A stretch of 41,438 nt of DNA, taken from NCBI RefSeq assembly GCF_001028175.1, contig NZ_AEJF01000259.1, positions 1-41,438 on the forward strand, written 5' to 3'. The DNA is from Caballeronia mineralivorans PML1(12) (GTDB lineage Bacteria; Pseudomonadota; Gammaproteobacteria; Burkholderiales; Burkholderiaceae). The notes under the pieces were generated by a model, which had not been told where the DNA came from, ran no database searches, and saw only the letters and a program-made list of their open reading frames with translations. Numbering within the stretch: the stretch's first letter is position 1; each line of letters opens with the position of its first letter. Position numbers and translations under genes: made by a program. Below are positions 33,398 through 41,217 of this stretch, one piece after another.

Positions 33398-34215
33398 TGC
33401 TCGACGTCGATGGTGCTTCGGCCTACGCCTACACCGGCGGCCACGCGTTCGAGCCGGGACGTCCGGTGGCCGTGTTCGTGCACGGCGCACAGCACGATCA
33501 CAGCGTCTGGGCACTGCAGACGCGCTACTTCGCCCATCACGGCCTGAACGTGCTCGCAGTCGACCTTCCCGGTCACGGCCGCAGTGCGGGCCCGGCGCGG
33601 CGAAGCATCGCAGCGCTCGCGGACTGGCTTATCGCGCTGCTGGACGCCGCCAAGGTCAGCGAGGCGATGCTGATCGGCCACAGCATGGGCTCATTGATTG
33701 CCCTTGATACCGCCGCGCGCTATCCGTCGCGCGTCACCCGTCTCGCGCTTCTCGCCACCGCGTTCCCGATGACCGTGTCCGACACGCTTCTCGACGCCGC
33801 TCGCGACCGCGAACCCGAGGCCATCGAGATGGTGAACCAGTGGTCGCATTCGTCGATCGCCGCAAAACCATCGAGCCCCGCTCCGGGCTTCTGGCTGCAT
33901 GGCGCCAACCAGCGGCTGATGGAACGCGTGGCCGTGCGCGGCGAAGCTCATCTCTTCCTCACCGATTTCAACGCCTGCAACGCCTATGCGGCGGGACTTG
34001 AACGGGCAGCGGCATTGCGGTGCCCGGTACAAATCATCGCTGGTCGCCACGATGCCATGACGCCACCGCGCGCCAGCCGCGCACTGATCGACGCGATGAA
34101 GCGCGCGGACGTCGCAGTCGAAACGGTCACGCTCAATGCCGGACACGCGTTGATGAGCGAACAACCCGATGCGACCCTCTGCGCATTATTCAGTTTTGCG
34201 ACGCGATCGGCTTAG
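33394..34215 (+). CDS. Alpha/beta hydrolase
   Basis: A 273-aa alpha/beta-hydrolase with FVHGAQHDHSVW (oxyanion region near residue 30), the nucleophile elbow GHSMGS with Ser97, an acidic residue in GRHDAMTP, and the catalytic His in NAGHALM near the C-terminus. Its ATG overlaps the stop of the MetY-like gene, so translation is coupled. A second ATG follows at once at 33397. The substrate is unknown; the coupling suggests a sulfur amino acid or ester-related step, an inference from location only. Confidence 0.9.
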   Translation: MMLDVDGASAYAYTGGHAFEPGRPVAVFVHGAQHDHSVWALQTRYFAHHGLNVLAVDLPGHGRSAGPARRSIAALADWLIALLDAAKVSEAMLIGHSMGSLIALDTAARYPSRVTRLALLATAFPMTVSDTLLDAARDREPEAIEMVNQWSHSSIAAKPSSPAPGFWLHGANQRLMERVAVRGEAHLFLTDFNACNAYAAGLERAAALRCPVQIIAGRHDAMTPPRASRALIDAMKRADVAVETVTLNAGHALMSEQPDATLCALFSFATRSA

Positions 34216-34427
34216 GTGACAGATCACTTTCAGGTTCATGAATCTAGCTCATGAAACAAGCTTAACCACCCTCGCCCCGATGCGCCATTGGCCTGATGGG
34301 AGGGGGTCTCCCACTCTTTCCAGATTCGTACCCAGATCCCTGGGAATCGCAGTTGCGCACCGGCCTTAATCGCCGGAAAATGAATCTTGCTGAGCCTCTG
34401 CTGGAAACGCTCGACAAGGAGACTGTC

Positions 34428-34748
34428 ATGGCCCAAACCGCACATTCCGATCACTTCGCGAGCTTCGCCGAGTTCTATCCGTACTATCTCGAGGAGCACC
34501 GCAATGTGGTGTCGCGCCGGCTACATTTCATCGGTTCACTGGGTGTGATCGGCTGCCTTGCCATGGCTATCGCCACTGGCGACTGGCTCTGGCTTCCTGC
34601 TGCCGTGATTTGCGGCTACGGCTTCGCCTGGGTCGGCCATTTCTTCTTCGAGAAAAATCGCCCGGCCACCTTTCGCCATCCGCTCTACAGCCTGATGGGC
34701 GACTGGGTCATGTTCAAGGACATCTGCATCGGCAAGATTTCGCTTTAG
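34428..34748 (+). CDS. Mpo1/DUF962 family membrane protein
   Basis: A 106-aa integral membrane protein of the DUF962/Mpo1-like family; the yeast relative Mpo1 is an iron-dependent 2-hydroxy fatty acid dioxygenase. The family pattern is clear: FAEFYPYYLEEHRNVVSRRL with conserved His residues, two hydrophobic segments (HFIGSLGVIGCLAMAIA and LWLPAAVICGYGFAWV), and GHFFFEKNRPATFRHPLYSL. AAGGAGA precedes the ATG at 34428; the frame to 34296 is not needed. It is convergent with the YihY-like gene. Iron-dependent alpha-oxidation here would be inference. Confidence 0.9.
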   Translation: MAQTAHSDHFASFAEFYPYYLEEHRNVVSRRLHFIGSLGVIGCLAMAIATGDWLWLPAAVICGYGFAWVGHFFFEKNRPATFRHPLYSLMGDWVMFKDICIGKISL

Positions 34749-34764
34749 GTCGGATCAAGATGCT

Positions 34765-36072
34765 TCAGGCGGTTTGATGCGGTATGGCCCCCGCCCCTTG
34801 CGCCTCGCGTGTGCCTTCCTGACGAGAAGCCGAACGCGCCGCGACCAGCGTGGCGAGCGTGACGTCGAGTTTCTCGTTGCTCAGGGCGCTCATCAATACG
34901 GCACGGTCGATATGCGATGAATCGAGGCGCAACTGATAATCCAGCTCTTCGCGTTCGATCACAAAGAGGTCGAACAAGCCAGCCACCGTGATCTGTTGCG
35001 GATTGGCGATCAGCACATAGCGCGGCACGCGAAGGTTCTCCAGCCTCGCAATCCACTCCAAAGAATCGAGCTTGCGGACCAGGCGCATGGAGGTATCCAT
35101 GTCACAACGCAGCATCCGCGCGAGTTCGAGCGCCGTGTAACCCGGCAAGCCGGCTTCGCGCGCCTGCGCGAGACGCGCGAGCAATTCGAGAGCATCGAGC
35201 AGATCGCTACCCGGAAAATCAGTTCGATGAAACTGGCCGATGCGAATAGCCGGCAGCGCCGACGTGAGCATTGCGCCGATCAGCGTGATCATCCAGCACA
35301 GATAGACCCATAACAGGAACACGGGCAACGCCGCGAACGCGCCATACACGGCGGTGTAAGTCGGAATACGGCGCACGTAATAACCGAAACCGCGCTTCGC
35401 CAGTTCGAACGCAATAGCGGCGACGAGCCCGCCGACCAGCGCATCGCGCCACTCCACTTTGCAATTCGGCAGGAACACATAGAGCATCGAGAACGCTAGC
35501 ACCGTGAACGGCACCGATGCGCTGGCGAGCGCCCACTCGATCACTGGCGGCAGGAGATTATGCGAGCCGGCAAATGCAATGGACTGCGCGAACAGGTAGG
35601 ACGAGGTCGACAGGCTCACGCCGAACAGGATGGGCCCGAGCGTGATGATGGCCCAATAGACCATGATGCGTTGAGCCAACGGCCGGGATTTGCGCACGCG
35701 CCAGATCACGTTGAACGCGGATTCGACGGTCATCATGGTCATCACCGACGTGACGAACAAGATGATCATGCCGACCGTGGTAAGCCCTTTTGCCTTCGAT
35801 GCAAACTGGTTCAGGTACTTGAAGATCTGGCTGTTGATCTGCGACGGCATCAGGTGCGCGGCAAGAAAATCCTGCAACGACATCTGAAACGAAGCGAAGA
35901 TCGGAAACGCGGTGAACAGCGCGAACGCAACCGTCGCAAGCGGCACGAGCGACAACACGGTGGTAAATGTCAGGCTGCCGGCCACCTGCGGCACGCGATC
36001 TTCACCCGTACGACGTGCGACGAATCCAGCGAGCCGCTTCGTTGTGTCCAGATCGATGGGAAACCTCAACAA
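34765..36072 (-). CDS. YihY/RNase BN-like inner-membrane protein with winged-helix tail
   Basis: A protein of about 435 aa of the YihY/virulence-factor BrkB family, once named RNase BN. The N-terminal part starts with the family motif RTGEDRVPQVAGSLTFTTVL and has about six membrane segments. From about residue 290 a cytoplasmic tail contains a winged-helix-like region (LPGYTALELARMLRCDMDTS, then KLDSLEWIARL). No RNase function is established for this family. The start is taken as TTG at 36072, preceded by AAGGAGAG at 8 bases; a GTG at 36183 would extend it by 37 residues but overlap the wrbA promoter region. Confidence 0.85.
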   Translation of the reverse strand: MLRFPIDLDTTKRLAGFVARRTGEDRVPQVAGSLTFTTVLSLVPLATVAFALFTAFPIFASFQMSLQDFLAAHLMPSQINSQIFKYLNQFASKAKGLTTVGMIILFVTSVMTMMTVESAFNVIWRVRKSRPLAQRIMVYWAIITLGPILFGVSLSTSSYLFAQSIAFAGSHNLLPPVIEWALASASVPFTVLAFSMLYVFLPNCKVEWRDALVGGLVAAIAFELAKRGFGYYVRRIPTYTAVYGAFAALPVFLLWVYLCWMITLIGAMLTSALPAIRIGQFHRTDFPGSDLLDALELLARLAQAREAGLPGYTALELARMLRCDMDTSMRLVRKLDSLEWIARLENLRVPRYVLIANPQQITVAGLFDLFVIEREELDYQLRLDSSHIDRAVLMSALSNEKLDVTLATLVAARSASRQEGTREAQGAGAIPHQTA

Positions 36073-36167
36073 GAATCTCTCTCCTTCAATCGTTACAACA
36101 GATCCGCGATGCAGCCTGAATAGCGGGCAAAACCACGCCAAAAAGTCACGCTCACGCACCCGGTCCT

Positions 36168-36173
36168 TATAAT
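36168..36173 (+). promoter_or_regulatory. -10 box (TATAAT) upstream of wrbA
   Basis: A perfect TATAAT lies 21 bases before the wrbA ATG. The -35 region at the right distance is weak (GTCACG), so this is a candidate promoter giving a short leader. It falls inside the longer GTG-start version of the opposite gene, which argues against that version. Confidence 0.5.
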
Positions 36174-36194
36174 ACCCGTTCACCGAAAAGGCTC

Positions 36195-36797
36195 ATGAAC
36201 GACATTCTCGTGCTCTATTACAGCCGCAACGGCGCCACTCGCGAGCTCGCCCAGGCGATCGCTCAAGGCGTTGACAGCGTGCCCGGCATGCAGGCGCGCG
36301 TGCGCACCGTGCCTCCTGTCTCCACCGTTTGCGAAGCCACGCAGCCGGATATTCCCGCCGACGGCCCGCCCTACGCCGAAGTCCGCGACCTCGAAGAATG
36401 CGCCGGGCTCGCGCTCGGATCGCCCACGCGCTTTGGCAACATGGCGGCGCCGCTGAAATATTTCCTCGACGGCACCTCGCCTCAGTGGCTATCCGGCACG
36501 CTGGCCGGCAAACCCGCCAGCGTCTTCACCGCCACTGGCAGCTTGCATGGCGGGCAGGAAACCACCCTGCTTTCCATGATGCTGCCCTTGCTTCACCACG
36601 GCATGCTGATCGTGGGCATTCCGTACACCGAGCCGAAGCTAACCACCACGCAAACCGGGGGCACGCCTTATGGCGCGTCCCATTTCGCCCGCGCTGAAAC
36701 CGCCGAGAGCGGTATCTCCGCCGACGAAAAGGCATTAGCCATTGCGCTCGGCGCACGCTTGGCCCATACGGCGCTAAAGCTTCAGCGCGGCGCCTGA
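36195..36797 (+). CDS. wrbA: NAD(P)H:quinone oxidoreductase, WrbA-type flavodoxin-like protein
   Basis: A 200-aa flavodoxin-fold protein of the WrbA family, a tetrameric FMN enzyme that reduces quinones by two electrons and limits redox cycling. The phosphate-binding loop YYSRNGATRELAQAI is near residue 9, GSPTRFGNMAAPLKYFLDGT binds the flavin ring, and FTATGSLHGGQETTLLSMML is typical. The length matches. It is followed by the DUF2069 gene with a 1-base overlap (TGATG), so the two form an operon. Confidence 0.95.
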   Translation: MNDILVLYYSRNGATRELAQAIAQGVDSVPGMQARVRTVPPVSTVCEATQPDIPADGPPYAEVRDLEECAGLALGSPTRFGNMAAPLKYFLDGTSPQWLSGTLAGKPASVFTATGSLHGGQETTLLSMMLPLLHHGMLIVGIPYTEPKLTTTQTGGTPYGASHFARAETAESGISADEKALAIALGARLAHTALKLQRGA

Positions 36798-37228
36798 TGA
36801 CCACCACGCCCGCTATGGACCCAGCCAGGACACAACCCGGCTTTGCACGCGGCGCGCTGTTCAGCCTGATTGCGCTGATTGCGTTGGCGCTTGCGTGGGA
36901 GCTTTGGCTCGCACCGCTGCGCCCGGGCGGCTCCGCGCTCGCGCTCAAGACGATCCCGCTGCTGTTCGCGCTGCGCGGCACGCTCAGGCGCAACGTGTAC
37001 ACGCTGCAATGGGCGTCGATGCTCGTGCTGCTGTACTTGGCCGAAGGTATCGTGCGCGGCATGACGGACAGAGGATTATCCGCACGCCTTGGCTGGCTCG
37101 AAGCGCTGCTCGCCCTTGCGTTCTTCGTCTGCGCGCTTGGCTTTGTCGCGCCGTTCAAACGCGCCGCGCGAGCCGCGAAGCGGGCAAAAGCCGCCACAGC
37201 TTCAACATCCGACGGCAATCGTTTGTAG
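36797..37228 (+). CDS. DUF2069 membrane protein
   Basis: A 143-aa protein with about four hydrophobic segments (GALFSLIALIALALAWELWL; TIPLLFALRGTL; WASMLVLLYLAEGIVRGM; EALLALAFFVCALGFVAPF) and a lysine/alanine-rich tail. It matches the DUF2069 family, small membrane proteins usually next to wrbA in Proteobacteria. The start overlaps the wrbA stop by one base. The function is unknown. Confidence 0.88.
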   Translation: MTTTPAMDPARTQPGFARGALFSLIALIALALAWELWLAPLRPGGSALALKTIPLLFALRGTLRRNVYTLQWASMLVLLYLAEGIVRGMTDRGLSARLGWLEALLALAFFVCALGFVAPFKRAARAAKRAKAATASTSDGNRL

Positions 37229-37338
37229 CACGGAATCGTTCACGTGAACGAGACCTATGCCATCAGGCCAGGGTGCGCCCGGCTTGACGTTACGCGATAC
37301 TGTGTCACCTGTCGTCCACGCTACCGCCATCGAAATTC

Positions 37339-38814
37339 ATGACTGCATCCGACCGTTCACGTTATTTTGTAGACGCCTGCATCGAGGCGATCGGCACGGC
37401 CCATGTGCTGACCGGCGCGCACGACACCGCACCGTTTCTCACTGACTGGCGCAAGCGTTACCGCGGCGAAACATGCGCCGTGGTGCTTCCCGGCACGACC
37501 GAACAGGTCGCGAAAATCGTGCAGCTCGCGCGGGAGTTTCGCGTCCCTATCGTGCCGCAAGGCGGCAACACGGGTCATTCCGGCGGCGCGACGCCGGACG
37601 CCAGTGGCACGCAAGTGGTTATCAGCTTGCGCAGGCTGAACCGGATTCGCGACGTCGATCCGCTCAACAACACCATCACGGTGGAAGCCGGTGTGATCCT
37701 CGCCGATATCCAGGCGCGCGCCGAACAGGAAGAGCGTCTCTTTGCGCTGAGTCTCGCGGCTGAGGGCAGTTGCACGATCGGCGGCAATCTGTCCACGAAC
37801 GCCGGTGGTACTGCCGTTCTGCGCTACGGCAATACGCGCGAGTTATGCCTCGGGCTGGAAGTGGTGACGCCGCAAGGTGAGATCTGGAACGGTTTGCGCG
37901 GGCTGCGCAAGGACAACACCGGCTACGATCTGCGCGACCTGTACATCGGGGCTGAAGGGACGCTCGGCATCATTACCGCCGCCGTGATGAAACTGCATCC
38001 GGCACCGGTTGCGCGCGTGACGGCACTGGCCGCCGTAGCTTCACCCCAGGCCGCGCTCGATTTCCTTGTCACCGCGCAACGTTACGCAGGTCCGTTGCTG
38101 ACCGGCTTCGAGCTGATGTCGGATTTTTCGCTGCATCTGGTGACCACGCATTTCCCGCAGATGCGTCATCCGTTCGAGAAAAAACATGGCCAGACCGTGT
38201 TGCTCGAATTGTCGGATAGCGAGAGCGAGGAGCACGGCCGCGGTTTGTTCGAACGGCTGATGGAACATGCCATGGAGCAAGGCCTGGTCGAGGATGCGGT
38301 CGTGGCGGAGAGTTTGTCGCAGTCGCAGGCGTTCTGGAATTTGCGCGAGCACATTCCGCTCGCGCAGTCCGTGGAAGGACTCAACATCAAGCACGATATT
38401 GCGGTGCCTATTTCACGTATCGGGCATTTCATCGAGGAAACCGATGTGCTTATCGCCGAGCGAATACCGGGTGTGCGCATGGTGACGTTCGGCCATCTCG
38501 GCGACGGCAATCTGCATTACAACGTGCAGGCACCGGAAGGTGTCGATCCCAAAAGCTTTCTCGCCGAATTCCAAACGCCGGTCAATGCGCTCGTCTACGA
38601 GCGCGTGCACGCGCATGGCGGCAGCATCAGCGCGGAGCACGGGTTGGGACAATTGAAGGTGGAAGAAGCCATGCACTACAAATCCCCGGTGGAAGTGCGG
38701 CTCATGCGCGCGCTCAAAACAGCGCTGGACCCCGAGAACCTGATGAATCCGGCGAAGGTCTTGCCTGATGTCCACGCGCTTCGTACTTCGCGTGTCGTAA
38801 CCGAACCGTACTGA
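37339..38814 (+). CDS. FAD-linked D-2-hydroxyacid dehydrogenase/oxidase (GlcD/D2HGDH-like)
   Basis: A 491-aa flavoprotein of the vanillyl-alcohol-oxidase fold. The PCMH-type FAD domain reads VPQGGNTGHSGGATPDASGT (near residue 73) and GGNLSTNAGGTAVLRYGN. The C-terminal FAD-oxidase domain contains FGHLGDGNLHYNVQ and SAEHGLGQLK, whose His residues bind the metal or substrate. Such enzymes oxidise D-2-hydroxyglutarate, D-lactate or glycolate; the single-subunit form without GlcE/GlcF nearby favours the D2HGDH or D-lactate type. The start at 37339 has no strong ribosome-binding site. It lies 110 bases after DUF2069. Confidence 0.92.
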   Translation: MTASDRSRYFVDACIEAIGTAHVLTGAHDTAPFLTDWRKRYRGETCAVVLPGTTEQVAKIVQLAREFRVPIVPQGGNTGHSGGATPDASGTQVVISLRRLNRIRDVDPLNNTITVEAGVILADIQARAEQEERLFALSLAAEGSCTIGGNLSTNAGGTAVLRYGNTRELCLGLEVVTPQGEIWNGLRGLRKDNTGYDLRDLYIGAEGTLGIITAAVMKLHPAPVARVTALAAVASPQAALDFLVTAQRYAGPLLTGFELMSDFSLHLVTTHFPQMRHPFEKKHGQTVLLELSDSESEEHGRGLFERLMEHAMEQGLVEDAVVAESLSQSQAFWNLREHIPLAQSVEGLNIKHDIAVPISRIGHFIEETDVLIAERIPGVRMVTFGHLGDGNLHYNVQAPEGVDPKSFLAEFQTPVNALVYERVHAHGGSISAEHGLGQLKVEEAMHYKSPVEVRLMRALKTALDPENLMNPAKVLPDVHALRTSRVVTEPY

Positions 38815-38827
38815 GGAGATAAGCGCC

Positions 38828-39631
38828 GTGAAGATTCGCGTTCTATCCGACCTGCATCTCGAACACGACGAACCGCTCGCCATTCCGTACGCGCAGGCCG
38901 ATCTCGTCGTGCTGGCCGGCGACATCCACAACCACGCTGAAGGTCTGCGCTGGGCGGCGGAAAACTTCGACTCGCAGATACCTGTCGTTTATGTGCCGGG
39001 CAACCACGAGTATTACGACGGTGAATTCGGCGCACTTGAAAGTGCAATGCAGGACGCCGCGCGCAGCTTGCCCAACGTGCATTTTCTGAACAACACCACC
39101 CTCACCGATCGATACGGTAAATGGCGCGTGCTTGGCACCACGCTATGGACGGATTTCGCGTTATTCGGAGCAAGCGATCAAGCGATGCGCGAGTCCATCG
39201 AAGCGGCCGAGCGCGTGATGGTCGACTTTCGGGGCGTGATCCAGGTTGCGTGGCCGGAGCCGGAAGACGAACCGCGCTCGTTTAGTCCGAGTGATGCACT
39301 GGCGCTGCACGAACAGGCGCGAGCATGGCTGGAAGATGAGCTTGCGAAGCCCTTTGACGGCAAGACGATTGTCGTCACGCATCACGCCCCGCTCAAACAG
39401 AGTCTGGCTGAAAAGTTCGCGACGGACCGGGCATCGGCAGGTTTTGTGAGCGATCTGCCCTCGCTCGTGCGCGCGCCGGTCGCGCTGTGGGTTCATGGCC
39501 ACACGCACACGGCATTCGATTATGTCGTTGAGGCAACGCGTGTGATCTGCAATCCGCGGGGGTATCGCGACCGACGCACAGGGGCGCCTGAAAACCCGTT
39601 GTTCAAATGGGACAAGGTGGTCGAGATTTGA
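38828..39631 (+). CDS. Metallophosphoesterase (GTG start)
   Basis: A 267-aa calcineurin-like phosphoesterase with the full motif set: SDLHLEH (Asp8, His10), GDIHNH at 31-36, GNHEYYD at 58-64, VTHHAP and HGHTHT. These bind a two-metal centre that cleaves phosphomono- or diesters. The substrate is unknown. The start is GTG at 38828 with GAGGAG upstream, 13 bases after the stop of the dehydrogenase gene, so the two are probably one operon. Confidence 0.92.
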   Translation: MKIRVLSDLHLEHDEPLAIPYAQADLVVLAGDIHNHAEGLRWAAENFDSQIPVVYVPGNHEYYDGEFGALESAMQDAARSLPNVHFLNNTTLTDRYGKWRVLGTTLWTDFALFGASDQAMRESIEAAERVMVDFRGVIQVAWPEPEDEPRSFSPSDALALHEQARAWLEDELAKPFDGKTIVVTHHAPLKQSLAEKFATDRASAGFVSDLPSLVRAPVALWVHGHTHTAFDYVVEATRVICNPRGYRDRRTGAPENPLFKWDKVVEI

Positions 39632-39730
39632 GCGCTACGCGCGACAAACTGCGGGGCGCGTAAATCGTCACACCACATGCGACTCTACCCCGGCGGCGTT
39701 AAAACCGGCCCCATTAACCGCAAAAATGCA

Positions 39731-39757
39731 AAAAGACCGATAAATCGGTCTTTTTTT
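39731..39757. terminator. Bidirectional terminator
   Basis: AAAAGACCGA (39731-39740) pairs with TCGGTCTTTT (39745-39754) around TAAA, with T-runs on both strands. It lies between the metallophosphoesterase gene and the convergent 56-aa gene and serves both. Confidence 0.88.
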
Positions 39758-39758
39758 C

Positions 39759-39929
39759 TCAACGATCCGACGAATCTCGCGATTGACGATTCTTGCGCTC
39801 GTCGATGCGGATTGGGATCAGGCGCGCGCGTTTCGCATTTTCGCGGGCCGTACGCAGCAGTTCACGGGTAGCGGGCACGGCGATCAGAGCCAGCAGTGCG
39901 TAGATGGCGATCATCAGCGGCGTATTCAT
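39759..39929 (-). CDS. Small single-pass membrane protein (56 aa)
   Basis: A 56-codon frame not long enough for most gene lists. It starts MNTPLMIAIYALLALIAVPA, one hydrophobic segment of about 16 residues, followed by a strongly basic, arginine-rich tail (TRELLRTARENAKRARLIPI, then RIDERKNRQ) that would stay in the cytoplasm. GAGGAAGTT stands directly before the ATG at 39929, and the stop sits against a bidirectional terminator, both supporting a real gene. No family is recognised; a role as a small membrane-bound partner or regulator is conceivable. Confidence 0.65.
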   Translation of the reverse strand: MNTPLMIAIYALLALIAVPATRELLRTARENAKRARLIPIRIDERKNRQSRDSSDR

Positions 39930-39962
39930 AACTTCCTCGGATTTTGTCGAAATCGGTAAATA

Positions 39963-39994
39963 GTGAATCAGTGAATCAGTGAATCAGTGAATCG
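39963..39994. repeat. Four 8-bp tandem repeats upstream of the 56-aa gene
   Basis: GTGAATCA occurs at 39963, 39971 and 39979, followed by GTGAATCG at 39987. The array lies 34 bases upstream of the start of the microprotein gene, where its promoter must be, so changes in copy number could alter expression. The rest of 39930-40117 shows no gene. Confidence 0.9.
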
Positions 39995-40117
39995 GTGAAG
40001 CAAAGAGACAATCCACAAGCTATCAAGATGCGGCTGAAATAGTCGTAAGCAAGTGTTGCGACGCGGCAAGATCATGAAAATGCCCATCGGCTTGTTCTTA
40101 TTCTCCTGCTCATAAGC

Positions 40118-41056
40118 TTACGACGCCACAAATTCCTGCAATGATTTTTCGTCGGCGGCGAGTGCGGCAGGCAACTCATTGCGCAAAAACTCCACCCAGG
40201 TGCGGATTTTCGCATCCAGATATTGACGTGACGGATACAGCGCGAAGACGTTGAGCAACTGCATGGTGTACTGCGGCAAGACACGCACCAATGTTCCTGC
40301 GCGCAATGCAGGCAACGCGGACGAGGTCGGCAATATGCCAACCCCCATGCCCTCGCTGATTGCCACGGCCATGGCTTCAGCCACGTTGACCGTAAAGGTT
40401 GCCGGACCCAGAGTGATGGTTTCCTGGCCGTTCGGGCCATCGAAGGTCCATTTGTTCGGCGGAAACGCGGGCGTGATGAGTTGCAGGCATGTGTGTTTCA
40501 CCAGATCCGACAACACATGCGGCACGCCGTGCCGCTGGATATAAGCCGGTGATGCACACGCAATGCTGAACACGCCGCCCAGGCGCTGCGAAACCAACCC
40601 CGAATCGGGCAGTTCGGTGCCAAGCACGATCGATACGTCAAATCCCTCATCCAGCAGATCGGGCACGCGCTGAGCAAGCGTCAGGTCTATCTGCACCGAC
40701 GGATGCAGCGTCTGATAGCGCGAAATCATCGGCACGATGTAATGCTGGCCAATGCCCGCCATGGTGTGGATCTTGAGCTTTCCGGACGGCTTCGCGTGCG
40801 CATCGCCGGCTTCGGCTTCCGCCTGATCGACGTACGCAAGGATTTGCTCGCAACGCTGCAGATAACGCTCTCCCGCCTCAGTCAGCGCAATCCGGCGCGT
40901 GGTCCGGTTGAGCAAGCGGGTACGTAAATGCGCTTCGAGATCGGAGACGGCGCGCGATGCATAGGCCGTGGTCGTGTTCAGGTGCTGAGCCGCAGCGGTA
41001 AAGCTGCCAGCTTCGACAACCCGCGAAAACACGCGCATGTTTTGGAGCGTATCCAT
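40118..41056 (-). CDS. LysR-family transcriptional regulator
   Basis: A 312-aa LysR-type regulator. The helix-turn-helix is MRVFSRVVEAGSFTAAAQHL and TTTAYASRAVSDLEAHL (residues about 7-45), followed by RLLNRTTRRIALTEAGERYL, the typical wing. The effector domain follows (KLKIHTMAGIGQHYIVPMIS). It resembles the common CrgA/DsdC-like group. The start is taken at 41056 (MDTLQNMRVFSRV), with AAGG upstream; a longer frame to 41143 would run over the palindrome in the divergent promoter. It is divergent from the outer-membrane efflux gene at 41218 and is its likely regulator. Confidence 0.92.
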   Translation of the reverse strand: MDTLQNMRVFSRVVEAGSFTAAAQHLNTTTAYASRAVSDLEAHLRTRLLNRTTRRIALTEAGERYLQRCEQILAYVDQAEAEAGDAHAKPSGKLKIHTMAGIGQHYIVPMISRYQTLHPSVQIDLTLAQRVPDLLDEGFDVSIVLGTELPDSGLVSQRLGGVFSIACASPAYIQRHGVPHVLSDLVKHTCLQLITPAFPPNKWTFDGPNGQETITLGPATFTVNVAEAMAVAISEGMGVGILPTSSALPALRAGTLVRVLPQYTMQLLNVFALYPSRQYLDAKIRTWVEFLRNELPAALAADEKSLQEFVAS

Positions 41057-41086
41057 GAGCCTTGAGTCTCGTTCAAGTGATGCCGC

Positions 41087-41135
41087 CATTGTTGCGCTCT
41101 GGGCAACAATGATTAACTCATAACCCGTAACAATG
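41087..41135. promoter_or_regulatory. Candidate LysR operator (CATTGTTGC dyad plus AACAATG half-site)
   Basis: CATTGTTGC (41087-41095) pairs exactly with GCAACAATG (41103-41111), and a third AACAATG lies at 41129-41135, just before the -35 box of the efflux gene. Spaced half-sites in a divergent LysR region suggest both autoregulation and control of the efflux gene. Confidence 0.55.
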
Positions 41136-41137
41136 CT

Positions 41138-41166
41138 TTGCATTTTTACCAGTTACTCGTTAATAC
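41138..41166 (+). promoter_or_regulatory. Promoter of the outer-membrane efflux gene
   Basis: TTGCAT (41138-41143) and TAATAC (41161-41166) are separated by 17 bases, a good sigma-70 match, giving a leader of about 45 bases to the TTG at 41218. Confidence 0.6.
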
Positions 41167-41217
41167 GGGCAAAAATATAATTCTGGTCTGTGTCTCAATC
41201 CAATTTGAGAAATAATT

